A stretch of 64,000 nt of DNA from Natronosalvus caseinilyticus (lineage in GTDB: Archaea > Halobacteriota > Halobacteria > Halobacteriales > Natrialbaceae): the NCBI RefSeq assembly GCF_017357105.1, contig NZ_CP071596.1, positions 744,001-808,000 on the forward strand. The letters are read 5' to 3'. A program made the translations under genes and the position numbers. Shown here in pieces: positions 34,343-43,412 of the stretch. How positions within the stretch are numbered: position 1 is the stretch's first letter; each line of letters starts with the position of its first letter. Below the pieces are notes generated by a model. The model made no database searches and was not told the DNA's origin. It was given only the letters and a program-made list of their open reading frames with translations.

Positions 34343-34918
34343 ATGAGCGATACGGATACGAACACCGATCGAGCGTTCGAGGAGACGTTTGCAGACGTTC
34401 TCGACGCGGTTCCGGACGAACACGTCGATCGCTCGCGATTCGTTCCCGGCGTCGGATCGCAGTCGGCCGACGTGATGCTCGTCGGGGAGGCCCCAGGAAA
34501 ACAGGAGGTCGAGCAGGGAGAACCGTTCGTCGGCCAGGCCGGCGACCAGCTCGACCGGGCGCTCGAGTCGATCGGGCACGACCGGGGGGAGTGCTACATC
34601 ACGAACCTGGTCAAGGTCAGACCGCCGGAGAATCGCGACCCGTACGTCGCCGAGATCGAGGCCTGGCGGCCGGTGCTTGACGCCGAACTCGAGCGCGTCG
34701 ATCCGTCGGTCGTCGTGCCGCTGGGGAGTTTCGCGGCGCGGGAATTGCTCGACACGGACGAGACGATCACAGAGCTGAGCGGCCGGACACTCTCCTGGAA
34801 CGGGCGAACCGTCGTCCCCGCGTTTCACCCGGCCGCGGCGCTCTATGACCGCAGCAAGGTCGACGAAATCGAGTCGGCGCTCTCGCGGGCGTTCTCACAG
34901 GTGCTCGAGCAGTCGTGA
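34343..34918 (+). CDS. Family-4-like uracil-DNA glycosylase without Fe-S cysteines
   Basis: A 191-residue protein of the UDG superfamily. Motifs: VGEAPGKQEVEQGEPFVGQAGDQLDRAL, YITNLVKVRPPENRDP and FHPAAALYD, which match family 4 (thermophile-type) UDGs. Family 4 normally binds a 4Fe-4S cluster through four cysteines; here only one cysteine exists (in GECYIT), the N-terminal CxxC is absent, and the third is Val in VKVRPP. Function in base-excision repair of uracil is expected, but a cluster-free fold is implied. The DNA directly after it contains a 23-bp triple repeat. Confidence 0.85.
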   Translation: MSDTDTNTDRAFEETFADVLDAVPDEHVDRSRFVPGVGSQSADVMLVGEAPGKQEVEQGEPFVGQAGDQLDRALESIGHDRGECYITNLVKVRPPENRDPYVAEIEAWRPVLDAELERVDPSVVVPLGSFAARELLDTDETITELSGRTLSWNGRTVVPAFHPAAALYDRSKVDEIESALSRAFSQVLEQS

Positions 34919-34929
34919 GGGATGCGAAT

Positions 34930-34984
34930 GGCGGTTCGAGAGGGGTACGAACGGCGGTTCGTGGGGAACGTTGAGGGCGGTTCG
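34930..34984 (+). repeat. Three 23-bp tandem units
   Basis: GGCGGTTCG recurs at 34930, 34953 and 34976, exactly 23 bp apart, with partly similar flanks (GAG/GTGGGG/GTGAAG). It lies between the UDG and PRC-barrel genes. Confidence 0.55.
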
Positions 34985-35077
34985 TGAAGGGCGATTACAA
35001 CGCGAATAGAGGGGATGGTCGAGGCAAGACCATGCAGGCACGAACCACTTCGAACGGGCTGTGTTAGACCGACTCGT

Positions 35078-35923
35078 ATGAGTCCAGTATTCACCGCGGA
35101 CGACGTCGGCAAGTCGGTCGAGACCGCCTCGGGAGACACGGTCGGTATCGTCACCGCCGTCGACCCCGGAACGGCCTACGTCGAACCGGACCCGGAGATG
35201 GCCGACTCCACCAGGGCCGCGCTCGGGTGGGGCGGCCGGGAAGACGCCGTCCCCCTCGCGGACGACGCCGTCGACCGGGTTACGGAGGACGCGGTTCGAC
35301 TCGACCCGTCGTTCCCCGGAGAGGACCTGACGAGCGACGCGAACCCGGCCGACTCGGAGTTGCCATCGTCGGAAGCCTCGGGGAAGAACACCCCCGCTCC
35401 GGACGAGGAGTACACGCCGGGGGAACCGGTCACAGGCGACCAGGAGGAGCCGTCGCCGCCGCCCGGAGAGGAGGATCCGGACCCGGGGGCGGGCGCGGGC
35501 GAACGAATCGACGGCGACGAGGAACGACGGGGGGACCCAGCCGGCAATCCGGCGGACGTCACGGACCCCGTCGGCGAAATCGACGCCGCAGACGAGACGG
35601 ATCCGCTCGCCGACGGGGACTCGAGCGGGTCGGTCGATCCGGCCGCGGACCTCGAGGAACTCGAGGAGATCGAGGAAGCCCAGCGCCGGGAACTCGAGGT
35701 GGATCCGACGGAACTCACGGACAGCGACCCGGAAGCCGAGGTTCGTCCGGGCGAGGACGTCGGCCAGCGGACCGACGCGGCGGTCGAACCGGACGCGGTT
35801 CGCGAGGGACTCGAGGGCTCGGAGCGTTCGGGCTCCGAAGACGCCGAGGCGGAACGCGGCGACGAGGACGAGCGCCGAACGGAACGCGGTACCGACGAGC
35901 AGGACGACGAATCGAACCGGTAG
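35078..35923 (+). CDS. PRC-barrel-like protein with long acidic tail
   Basis: A 281-residue protein. The first 80 or so residues (MSPVFTADDVGKSVETASGDTVG, VDPGTAYVEPDPEMADSTRAALGWG) form a PRC-barrel-type domain. About 200 residues follow that are nearly all Asp, Glu, Gly, Pro, Arg and Thr, presumably disordered. It is paralogous to the shorter protein at 37100 and separated from it by one divergent gene. PRC barrels bind RNA or proteins; the role here is unknown. Confidence 0.75.
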   Translation: MSPVFTADDVGKSVETASGDTVGIVTAVDPGTAYVEPDPEMADSTRAALGWGGREDAVPLADDAVDRVTEDAVRLDPSFPGEDLTSDANPADSELPSSEASGKNTPAPDEEYTPGEPVTGDQEEPSPPPGEEDPDPGAGAGERIDGDEERRGDPAGNPADVTDPVGEIDAADETDPLADGDSSGSVDPAADLEELEEIEEAQRRELEVDPTELTDSDPEAEVRPGEDVGQRTDAAVEPDAVREGLEGSERSGSEDAEAERGDEDERRTERGTDEQDDESNR

Positions 35924-35981
35924 GAGACACCCTCCGTCGTTCTAGCCCGGGGTAGGAGGTACCAGTCGCACCGCCACCCGA

Positions 35982-36920
35982 TCACCCCGACGAGAGCGCC
36001 TCCTCGAGCCGTTGCTCGAGGTCGCTGAGGTCGTCGTAGAGCGACTCGTCGATCTGGCCGGCGGTTTCCGCGTCGACGTCCTCGAGGCGCTCGGCCAGCC
36101 CCTGCAGCCGGGAGTACTTCTCGCCCTCGTCGACGCCGGTCTTCTGGACGTACACCTGTTGCTCGACGTCGTAAACGGCGTCGGGCTCGAGGTCGGTGAC
36201 CGCCAGGACGACGTCCAGTTTGTCGGAGTCGACCCCGAGCACCCACTCGTGGGGGATGCCGTGCTCGTCGAGGGCGTCCAGGACGACGTCCTCGTCCTTC
36301 GGCTGGCGCCGGTCGCGGGTCGTTCGCCGGACCGTCCCGAAGCGACCGTGGAGTTGTTGATCGGGGCCGAGTCGCTCGAGGAGCGTCCCACTGGTCGTTC
36401 GCCGCACCCGGTCGGACCCTCGCTGGACGTCCGAGAGCAGGACGTACAGGTCGGTCAGGGTCTCCGTGTCGAGCGTCGACGGCTCTTCGCGACCATCCCG
36501 CTCGAGGCGCTCGAGCTGATCGGCGAGCAGGGTGGCGTCGTCGTGCACCCGCTCGAGGCTCGTCCGGGCGTCTTCGGGCGGGACGAGGTGCGGGCTCTCG
36601 CCCGCGACGGCCTCCTCCGGGGCACGCTCGAGGGTCTGGCCGTCGGAGACGTGCTCGACCGAGAGACTCAGGACGCTCGCGTACGGCTCGACGCCCGGTG
36701 GGAGTTCCGCGAGCGGGATCGGGCCGCCCTCGAGTTGCTCGGCCAGCACGTCGAACTGCTCGCGGTGGAGCGGGCGCTCCTCGCCGCTGTCGACGAACTG
36801 GATCACGAGTCGATCCTCGAGGGCGTCGGTGATCCGGAACGCACGCTCGGAGACCGGCGTCACGAGTTCGGCTCCTGGCTCGAGGCTTCTACACGCGTCG
36901 CGAAGGGCATTCCAGTCCAT
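35982..36920 (-). CDS. Conserved haloarchaeal protein between two PRC-barrel paralogues
   Basis: A 312-residue protein starting MDWNALRDACRSLEPGAELVTPVSER, a likely OB- or SH3-like N-terminal domain (about 1-60). A long charged helical middle and a C-terminal region with DEHGIPHEWVLGVDSDKLDVVLAVTDLEPDAVYDVEQQVYVQK follow. No catalytic motif or membrane segment is evident. The ATG at 36920 gives a clean N-terminus; the frame is open further upstream but reads as low-quality sequence. Function unknown; conserved neighbourhood with PRC proteins may hint at a shared role. Confidence 0.68.
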   Translation of the reverse strand: MDWNALRDACRSLEPGAELVTPVSERAFRITDALEDRLVIQFVDSGEERPLHREQFDVLAEQLEGGPIPLAELPPGVEPYASVLSLSVEHVSDGQTLERAPEEAVAGESPHLVPPEDARTSLERVHDDATLLADQLERLERDGREEPSTLDTETLTDLYVLLSDVQRGSDRVRRTTSGTLLERLGPDQQLHGRFGTVRRTTRDRRQPKDEDVVLDALDEHGIPHEWVLGVDSDKLDVVLAVTDLEPDAVYDVEQQVYVQKTGVDEGEKYSRLQGLAERLEDVDAETAGQIDESLYDDLSDLEQRLEEALSSG

Positions 36921-37099
36921 AGGGAACGGTCGACGGCCACCTCGAAAAGCCATTGCCGCGTGTGTGCCGGGTGGCGACCCGCTTCCGACGATGGGATGGC
37001 GACGCCGACGACGGACGGCGTCTACGGGACGCCCCTCCCCGGCCCTGCCAGCCGATGCAGGCACCACACTATTCGCTCGAGGCGGGGCTAGCCCAGTGT

Positions 37100-37519
37100 A
37101 TGTGCGCCACCTTCACGGCTGACGACGTCGGCAAGACGGTCGAAAACGACGAGGGAACGGCGGTCGGCGTCGTCGTTTCGGTCGAGGACGACACCGCGTT
37201 CGTCGAACCGGACCCGGGAATCGTGGATTCGCTCAGGGCAGCCCTCGGCTGGTCGTCCGACCCCCAGGACGCCGTCCCGCTCCACGAGAGCGACGTCCGT
37301 GCGGTCGACGAGACGATTCGACTCGAGGCGTTCCCCTCGAGCGAGGGGCCGTCCTGGGACGAGCGGGAGGCGGGCGACGCCGCACGCGGGGGCGGAGCTG
37401 GTACTGATACGGCGAAAACCGAGGATTCGGGCGCGTCTCGTCCCGCGGACATCGAGGACGCCCCGCCGGAGGGCGACCAGACGGTCACGAAGGAACGGGA
37501 ATTGAACGAGGAGCACTGA
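37100..37519 (+). CDS. PRC-barrel-like protein, shorter paralogue
   Basis: A 139-residue protein with the same N-terminal module as the protein at 35078 (FTADDVGKTVENDEGTAVGV, FVEPDPGIVDSLRAALGWS, QDAVPLHESDV). It has a short acidic tail instead of the long one. The paralogues are close enough in sequence to imply a duplication. Confidence 0.75.
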   Translation: MCATFTADDVGKTVENDEGTAVGVVVSVEDDTAFVEPDPGIVDSLRAALGWSSDPQDAVPLHESDVRAVDETIRLEAFPSSEGPSWDEREAGDAARGGGAGTDTAKTEDSGASRPADIEDAPPEGDQTVTKERELNEEH

Positions 37520-37623
37520 CGGTTCCGTCGCTTCGGCTCCATGGGTCGACGAAACTACATTTCTATAGTAATAACCCGAATCGATAGAATCCCCGAAGAG
37601 ATCTTCTCGAGGGATCTGGCAGA

Positions 37624-38808
37624 TCAGTAACCCAGGCCGAGGGCCCGATTCGTGACCAGCGCGAGGAGGACGACGACCAGGAGACCGGCCAGGATCGTGA
37701 AGGCGACGTTCCAGCCGAGGACGTCGGCGAAGAGGCCGGTCGCGACGGAGCCGAGCGAGCCGACGACGCCGTAGACGGTCCGGACGAGGCCGAAGCCGGC
37801 CCCGCGCTCCTCGTCCGTGAGATTGTCCATGATCCGAGGGAGCAGGGCTGCACCCCAGCCCAGGCCCGTCCCGACGAGCAAAACGGCGAGGACGATCGAG
37901 GGAAAGCCGGGGCCGAAGACGAACAGCAGGAGACCGCTCGAGCCGAGCACCATACAGCCGGCGGCGGCGAGGTCGCGGCCGTAGCGGTCGGAGACGGCGC
38001 CGACGCCGACCTGGGTGATCGCCTGCACGACGAAGTACGCCGAGAAGACGATGCCGGCGAGGGTCTGGGAGTGACCGCGGTGTTCGATCAGGAAGGTGGG
38101 GAGAAACGACGACAGCGCCTGCCAGACGAACGCCGAGAGGATCGCCAGACAGACGGTGAACGCGATGGGCGGACGCGAGAGCACCTCGAGCAGGGGCTCG
38201 AGTTCGAACCGGTCGCGCATCGGCTGGTCGGGGCGGCGCGGCTCGGTCGGTTCGACGTAGCGGGAGAACAGGACGAATATCGGGACGGCGGCGACGACGC
38301 CGAGGGCGATGGCGTAGCGCCAGCCGAGGACGACGGCGACCCAGGCGGCCAGGGCCGGGGCGACGAGGCCGGCGAGCGGGCCGCCACCGTTGTGGACACC
38401 GATGGCGGAGCCGATGTTGTCGTAGGTTCGGGTCAGGAGCGTCGTCGCGACGCTGTAGTGGAGGCCTGCGACGGCGCCGAGTACGAGCGTCGCGAGCAGG
38501 AAGATCGGAAACGCCGGGGAGACGGCGATGAGGAGGCTCGAGACGGCCGTGCCGCCGACGGCGACCAGGATGACGGGTCGTTCGCCGAAGCGGTCGGCCA
38601 GGATGCCGCTGGGAAACTGCGCGAGGAAGTAGGTCATCCAGAGGCCGGTGAGCGCGATGCCGACGACGAAGTTCGAGACGCCGAAGGCGTCGGTGACGTC
38701 GGTGACGACCGGGCTGATCACCAGGCGGGCGACCATCGTCGCGAAGAACGCGAGCGTACAGAGTGCGAGGACGGTCTCCCGGTAGCGCCATCGATTCAGC
38801 AGATTCAT
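37624..38808 (-). CDS. Major facilitator superfamily transporter
   Basis: A 394-residue 12-helix MFS carrier. The A-motif-like loop GILADRFGERPVILV follows TM2, and the second half has GAVSDRYGRDLAAAG at the corresponding position. A short cytosolic loop with RRPDQPMRDRFELEP separates the halves. The substrate cannot be inferred; the family contains drug, sugar and anion transporters. The 264 bp upstream are non-coding as far as I can see. Confidence 0.9.
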   Translation of the reverse strand: MNLLNRWRYRETVLALCTLAFFATMVARLVISPVVTDVTDAFGVSNFVVGIALTGLWMTYFLAQFPSGILADRFGERPVILVAVGGTAVSSLLIAVSPAFPIFLLATLVLGAVAGLHYSVATTLLTRTYDNIGSAIGVHNGGGPLAGLVAPALAAWVAVVLGWRYAIALGVVAAVPIFVLFSRYVEPTEPRRPDQPMRDRFELEPLLEVLSRPPIAFTVCLAILSAFVWQALSSFLPTFLIEHRGHSQTLAGIVFSAYFVVQAITQVGVGAVSDRYGRDLAAAGCMVLGSSGLLLFVFGPGFPSIVLAVLLVGTGLGWGAALLPRIMDNLTDEERGAGFGLVRTVYGVVGSLGSVATGLFADVLGWNVAFTILAGLLVVVLLALVTNRALGLGY

Positions 38809-39072
38809 CGTCGTCGGTTTCGTCTCTTGTCGTCAGTGGTCCCTCGAGGCAGCACGGGTGACTGCGTCGCAGCTTCCAACGTCTGTTCCGCCGTCGCTCG
38901 AGGTCGAGGTCGTGTACCTCTACTGAATCGCGCGACAAAGTACGGTCGGTTGCGGCAGACCGTGATCCGCCGGCTGGTCGTCGGGGCCGAGACGGTGAAC
39001 GAATACCTACCACTGAACTACCCGGGGGAGGCTCCGTTCTACCACGTCGTGAATCGCCGTCGACGCCGTCAC

Positions 39073-39342
39073 CTACGGTTTCCACGGGAGCCTCGTTCTG
39101 CCATCTGAGCGCATGACCTCTCTGTTGCGGTCGGGCCACGCCAGCAACCGATCGCGGAGTAACTCGCCATCGGCCGTCTTCGGATCGAATCCGCTGACCC
39201 TGGCAGTGAGCGTTAAGAGGAGCCAACCGCCGTATCCGAGAACGACGGTCACGCCGGTCAGGACGACGACCGAGACGACCACCCTTGCGAGGCGCGTCCT
39301 GAACGATACGTCAGAATTGGCCGATTCTTCGTCGGTTACCAT
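39073..39342 (-). CDS. Small single-helix membrane protein
   Basis: An 89-residue protein with a central hydrophobic helix (VVVSVVVLTGVTVVLGYGGWLLLTLTA, about 20-45) and charged ends (LLRDRLLAWPDRNREVMRSDGRTRLPWKP). The start at MVTDEESAN is inferred; an ATG eight codons upstream (MLSGVGTG) is possible. Function unknown. Confidence 0.55.
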   Translation of the reverse strand: MVTDEESANSDVSFRTRLARVVVSVVVLTGVTVVLGYGGWLLLTLTARVSGFDPKTADGELLRDRLLAWPDRNREVMRSDGRTRLPWKP

Positions 39343-39466
39343 GCCGGTACCCACTCCCGATAGCATCAAAAATTCAACGGGATTTTCCGATACCGAGTGG
39401 TACTTCCACGTGCACGTTCGAAAATATACGCTCGACGACGCTGTCGAGGCGGATTCGATACGACCG

Positions 39467-39760
39467 CTACTCTTGGACCTGGAACCCGCGCTCGCGAAGG
39501 AGTGGCGGCAGCCGACTGCGATGATCTCCCTGAAGCTCGATTCGGCCCTCTTCGACGGTGCCACCGGTCCCGAGCGCCTGTTTGAGTTCAGACGCGGTCG
39601 ATTTCAGGTCCGCCGTCGAGAGGTCGAACCCCTCGAGAATCGTGACGGGTTTCCCGTACCGGCGCTTCTCGAGGCGAATCGTGAGCACCTGTTCGGCGAC
39701 GGTGAGGTCGTCGTGGGAGTCGAGTTCGTCGAGCAGGTCGTCGAGGTCGTCGTTTGACAC
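39467..39760 (-). CDS. SUI1/eIF1-family translation initiation factor
   Basis: A 97-residue protein from a GTG start (MSNDDLDDLLDEL). The SUI1 core is clear: LTIRLEKRRYGKPVTILEGFDLSTADLKSTASELKQALGTGGTVEEGRIELQGDHR read in parts, with GTGGTV the invariant loop that inspects the start codon region. It ensures start-codon fidelity in archaeal translation. The length matches archaeal aIF1 (about 100). It lies on the minus strand about 124 bp from the small membrane gene and is easy to miss because of the GTG start. Confidence 0.92.
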   Translation of the reverse strand: MSNDDLDDLLDELDSHDDLTVAEQVLTIRLEKRRYGKPVTILEGFDLSTADLKSTASELKQALGTGGTVEEGRIELQGDHRSRLPPLLRERGFQVQE

Positions 39761-39836
39761 GGTAGGTGTGCTACGTCTTCGAGTGCCAAAGCGTTGTCTC
39801 TCGCCCGAATTGACTGTCACTCGAGGGAACGAGACG

Positions 39837-40331
39837 TCACTCGAGATTGAGCGTGTAGACGACCTCCCGACGGGACTCGCCACCGATGTCGACCGTGCCC
39901 TCGCCGGTTTTCTCGAACCCCAGGTCCTCGTAGAACGCCCGCCCGTCGGCGTTCGACGCGAGGTCGATCGCCCGCATACGGCGCATGTTGAAGTCCTCGA
40001 GGTTCTCGCGGAGGCGCTCGTGGAGGGCCGTCCCGATGCCCTCGCGCTGGTGGTCGGGGTGGACGTACAGCCGGAGGACGTCGCCCTCGTCCTCCTGGAC
40101 GACGCCGTGGGCGACCCCCACGATTCCACCTTCACCCGCTTCGGCGACCAGCATCGTCGTGCCGGGCGTCGAGAGCGCGCGCTCGAGATCCTCGTCGCTG
40201 TACCAGGCGTCGACGGTCTCGTCGATCTCGTCGGGATCGAGTTCCGTATACGTATCGTGCCAGGTTTCGCGGGCGAGTTCGCGGATGGCCTCGCGGTCGT
40301 CGGCCGTGGCCGGGCGGATGTCGGCGTCCAT
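39837..40331 (-). CDS. GNAT-family N-acetyltransferase
   Basis: A 164-residue acetyltransferase with the whole GNAT fold. LRLYVHPDHQREGIGTALHERL is motif A, with the Q/R-x-x-G-x-G/A acetyl-CoA loop, and ASNADGRAFYEDLGFEKTGEG is motif B. Typical length. The substrate is unknown. Confidence 0.9.
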   Translation of the reverse strand: MDADIRPATADDREAIRELARETWHDTYTELDPDEIDETVDAWYSDEDLERALSTPGTTMLVAEAGEGGIVGVAHGVVQEDEGDVLRLYVHPDHQREGIGTALHERLRENLEDFNMRRMRAIDLASNADGRAFYEDLGFEKTGEGTVDIGGESRREVVYTLNLE

Positions 40332-40426
40332 ACGCGGTCTACGTTATCGAGTACCAAAGAGGTGGTCGGGGTTCGTATCGACGGTCGGAATCGACCTGCT
40401 GACCAACCGTTCACAGTGACGACCGC

Positions 40427-42178
40427 TCACAGCCGCTCCTTGACCGTTTGCGCCGTTCGCTCGCCCACGCCAGGAACGCTCTGCAGGTCCTCGAGGCTCG
40501 CCGCCCGGACGTTCTCGACGCTGCCGAAGCGTCCCAGCAGCCGCTTTCGCGTCTCCGGCCCGATTCCCGGGACGTCGTCGAGCACCGTCGAGACCTCGTC
40601 GCGTAGCGTCTGGTGGTACTGGACGGCGAAGCGGTGGGCCTCGTCGCGCACGCGCTGGAGCAGGTGGAGGTGCGGGGCGTCCCGCGGCCAGTCGTACTCT
40701 CGATCGGGCGTGACGACGCGCTCTTCGGCTTTCGCCAGCCCGATGGCGGGGACGTCCCAGCCCACGTCCTCCAGGGCCTCGAGCGCCGCTTCCAGCTGTC
40801 CTCGACCCCCGTCGATCACCAGCAGGTCCGGGTCGGGCCGGTCGTCCCGCCCGTCGAGGGCTCGCTCGGCGCGCCAGGTGACGAGCCGACGCATGTTGGC
40901 GTAGTCGTCGTTCTCGTCGGTGAGCTTCTTTCGGCGGTAGCCCGACTTGTCGGCGCTTCCGTCGTCGAACGCGACGTTGCTGCCGACCGCCGACGAGCCC
41001 TGGGCGTGGCTCACGTCGAACCCCTCGAGGCGCCTGGCGCGCTCGAGGCCCAGCGAGTCGGCGAGCATGCCGCACTCGTCCCGCCGGCCGACGTTCTGGC
41101 GAGCGTTCTTCAGCGCCAGTTCGACGAGTTTCGCCTCGCGGCCGGCGCCCGGCACGCGGACGGCCACGCCCTCGGCCTCGAGCCAGGCGGCTACTTCCGG
41201 GTCGCCGTGGCGCTCGGGGAGCAACAGCGCGTCCGGCAGCTGTCGCTCGGCGTAGTACTGGACCAGGAAGGCCGCAAGGACGGCTGGGACAGCGCTCTCC
41301 GCCTCGTCGTCGGTCGCAGGTACCTCGAGCGTGTGGCGGTCGCGGTCGACCAGTTTGCCGCGGTCGGATCGCAGGCGGGCGACGGTCGCGTCCTCGCCGC
41401 GAATCGCGACGCCGACGACGTCGACGAGGTGTTCCTGTCCCTCGCCCATCGACTGGACGGCGTCGTCGGCGTCCCCGTGGAACGCCTCGACGGTCTCGAG
41501 GCGGTCCCGGAGGTGAGCGGCGCGCTCGAACTGCTTGCTCTCGGCGGCGGTCTCCATCCCCCGCCGGAGGGGGTCCGTGAGCACGCCCGTCTCGCCCTCG
41601 AAGAACCGGACGGCCGACTGCACGTCCTCGCGGTAGCTCTCGAGGTCGATCTCGCGGGTGCAGGGGGCGCTGCAGAGCCCCATCTCGTAGTCGAGGCAGG
41701 GGCGGTCGCGGCCCGCGTACTTGTTGTCCGAGCAGCCGCGCAGGCCGTGGGTCTCCCGCAGGGCCTTCACGACGGTTTCGAGCCGTCCCTTGTTCGTGAA
41801 CGGGCCGAAGACGGTCGCGGCCTCGGCCGGGTCGCGGGTGATTTCGATCTGCGGGGCCTCGTGGGCTGTCAATTGCACCATCGGGTAGGACTTGTCGTCC
41901 TTCAGCCGGACGTTGTACCGGGGCTGGTGGCGCTTGATCAGGTTGGCCTCGAGCAACAGCGCCTGGGTCTCGGTGTCGGTGACGGCGATCTCGAGGTCGT
42001 CGGCGCGGTCGACCATTCGCCTGATGCGGGCGCTCCGCGGGTCCGCGTACGAGCGCACCCGCGAGCGGAGGTCGACGGCCTTACCGACGTACAGCGTCGC
42101 CTCGCCGTTTCGAAACTGGTAGACGCCGGGCTCCCTGGGCAGGTCGCTGGCTCGCTCGCGAAGCGTCCCGACGTCCAT
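40427..42178 (-). CDS. uvrC: Excinuclease ABC subunit C
   Basis: Dual-incision nuclease of nucleotide excision repair, acting with UvrA and UvrB. The 583-residue protein has an N-terminal GIY-YIG domain ([18 protein letters not shown]), a Cys-rich linker ([13 protein letters not shown]), a UVR motif and an RNase-H-like endonuclease domain ([14 protein letters not shown] and [15 protein letters not shown]). It ends with tandem helix-hairpin-helix motifs ([29 protein letters not shown]). The ATG at 42178 ([14 protein letters not shown]) is the expected start. uvrB is 13 kb away on the same strand; uvrA is not in this window. Confidence 0.96.
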   Translation of the reverse strand: MDVGTLRERASDLPREPGVYQFRNGEATLYVGKAVDLRSRVRSYADPRSARIRRMVDRADDLEIAVTDTETQALLLEANLIKRHQPRYNVRLKDDKSYPMVQLTAHEAPQIEITRDPAEAATVFGPFTNKGRLETVVKALRETHGLRGCSDNKYAGRDRPCLDYEMGLCSAPCTREIDLESYREDVQSAVRFFEGETGVLTDPLRRGMETAAESKQFERAAHLRDRLETVEAFHGDADDAVQSMGEGQEHLVDVVGVAIRGEDATVARLRSDRGKLVDRDRHTLEVPATDDEAESAVPAVLAAFLVQYYAERQLPDALLLPERHGDPEVAAWLEAEGVAVRVPGAGREAKLVELALKNARQNVGRRDECGMLADSLGLERARRLEGFDVSHAQGSSAVGSNVAFDDGSADKSGYRRKKLTDENDDYANMRRLVTWRAERALDGRDDRPDPDLLVIDGGRGQLEAALEALEDVGWDVPAIGLAKAEERVVTPDREYDWPRDAPHLHLLQRVRDEAHRFAVQYHQTLRDEVSTVLDDVPGIGPETRKRLLGRFGSVENVRAASLEDLQSVPGVGERTAQTVKERL

Positions 42179-42358
42179 CGCTATCGACGCCCCTAGTCGG
42201 GCGAGGGGTTTCAGTGTACCGTCCTCGGACGGCGGTGCCGCCACGTCGCCAGAAGATTCTGGAGTCTTCGCTCTGTGTGACTGTCACCACACGGTCCGAC
42301 AACCGTTATACCGGTCGATGGTGTGGAAACCGCTGCCCGTACGTGGCGAGTGATTCCA

Positions 42359-42526
42359 ATGGTCAAAGAGGTACAATGCAAAGACGCGGGGTTCGAGGAC
42401 TGTGACTTCGTCATCCGGGACGAAAACGAGGACGAGATGGTCGACCTCGTCCAGCAACACGCCGAGCGGACCCACGACAAATCCGTGTCTCGAGACGACG
42501 TCCAGGGGCTGATCCACGAGGTTTGA
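42359..42526 (+). CDS. DUF1059 small protein
   Basis: A 55-residue protein, MVKEVQCKDAGFEDCDFVIRD followed by ENEDEMVDLVQQHAERTHDK. The two Cys and the histidine near residue 44 match the DUF1059 small-protein family, which is widely distributed and uncharacterised. The ATG at 42359 is chosen because it gives the canonical start MVKEVQCKD. Confidence 0.87.
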   Translation: MVKEVQCKDAGFEDCDFVIRDENEDEMVDLVQQHAERTHDKSVSRDDVQGLIHEV

Positions 42527-42690
42527 GACGACTACGGTCTCATTTTTGTCGGGGTGATACCCCGTGCCCGTTCGGCGACGAACATCCCGCCCGGCGACGA
42601 ACGCTCCGGCCAGCGACGGGCGAGGGCCGACACCGAAACCTCGCCGACGAACGCGAAACACGCTTCGTCTCGAGGACCCTCCTCGAGCAC

Positions 42691-43299
42691 ATGTCCGACG
42701 CCGAATCCACGACCACTGTCGAAATCGTCCTCTTTCCCGGTTTCGACGAACTCGACGCCATCGGCCCTTTCGAGGTCTTCCAGAACGGTGCTCGTGCCGG
42801 TGCGCCCCTCGAGACGACACTCGTCACCCTCGAGTCCGTGGACCGGGTTCGAGCGAGCCACGGCCTGCGCGTCGAGCCCGACGGGGTCCTGGGCGACCCG
42901 GACGTACTCGTCGTCCCGGGCGGGGGCTGGACGAGCGACGACGGGGGCGTTAGCCGTGTAATCGACGAGGGTCGGCTTCCGGAGGCCGTCGCCACCCGTC
43001 ATGCGAGCGGAACCGTCGTCGCGTCGATCTGTACGGGCGCGATGGTACTCGCCGACGCGGGCCTGCTGGACGGTCGGCCCGCTGTCACCCACCAGGTCGC
43101 CCTCGAGGCCCTCGAGCCGGTCGCGGACGTGCGCTCGGCGCGTGTCGTCGACGACGGCGACGTGTTGACCGCGGGCGGCGTCACGTCGGGCATCGACCTG
43201 GCGCTATGGTTCCTCGAGCGCGAGTTCGGCGAGGGGATTGCGACGGCGGTCACGGAGGAGATGGAACACGAGCGTCGGGGCGAGGTGGTTTTCCGTTGA
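42691..43299 (+). CDS. DJ-1/PfpI-family protein
   Basis: A 202-residue protein of the class I glutamine amidotransferase-like fold. FPGFDELDAIGPFEVF, VLVVPGGGWTSDDGG and the nucleophile elbow ASICTGAMVLADAGLL (Cys at about 111) are clear. Asp/Glu residues around the Cys are consistent with glyoxalase III/deglycase or protein chaperone roles assigned to this family; no exact activity is deducible. The 164-bp gap before it after DUF1059 contains no convincing gene. Confidence 0.88.
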   Translation: MSDAESTTTVEIVLFPGFDELDAIGPFEVFQNGARAGAPLETTLVTLESVDRVRASHGLRVEPDGVLGDPDVLVVPGGGWTSDDGGVSRVIDEGRLPEAVATRHASGTVVASICTGAMVLADAGLLDGRPAVTHQVALEALEPVADVRSARVVDDGDVLTAGGVTSGIDLALWFLEREFGEGIATAVTEEMEHERRGEVVFR

Positions 43300-43412
43300 A
43301 CGGAGATAGGGCGACTACACGGAACTGAAGTGATTGAACGGGCCTGAACAGCTGAACTGCCTGAGGGCCCACTCGAGGGGCCAACATCGAGCGACCCGGG
43401 AATAAAATCCGA

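Noticed and set aside
38809-39072. Coding sequence in the gap upstream of the MFS gene
   Set aside because: Only short shadow frames; no plausible start, motif or codon bias.
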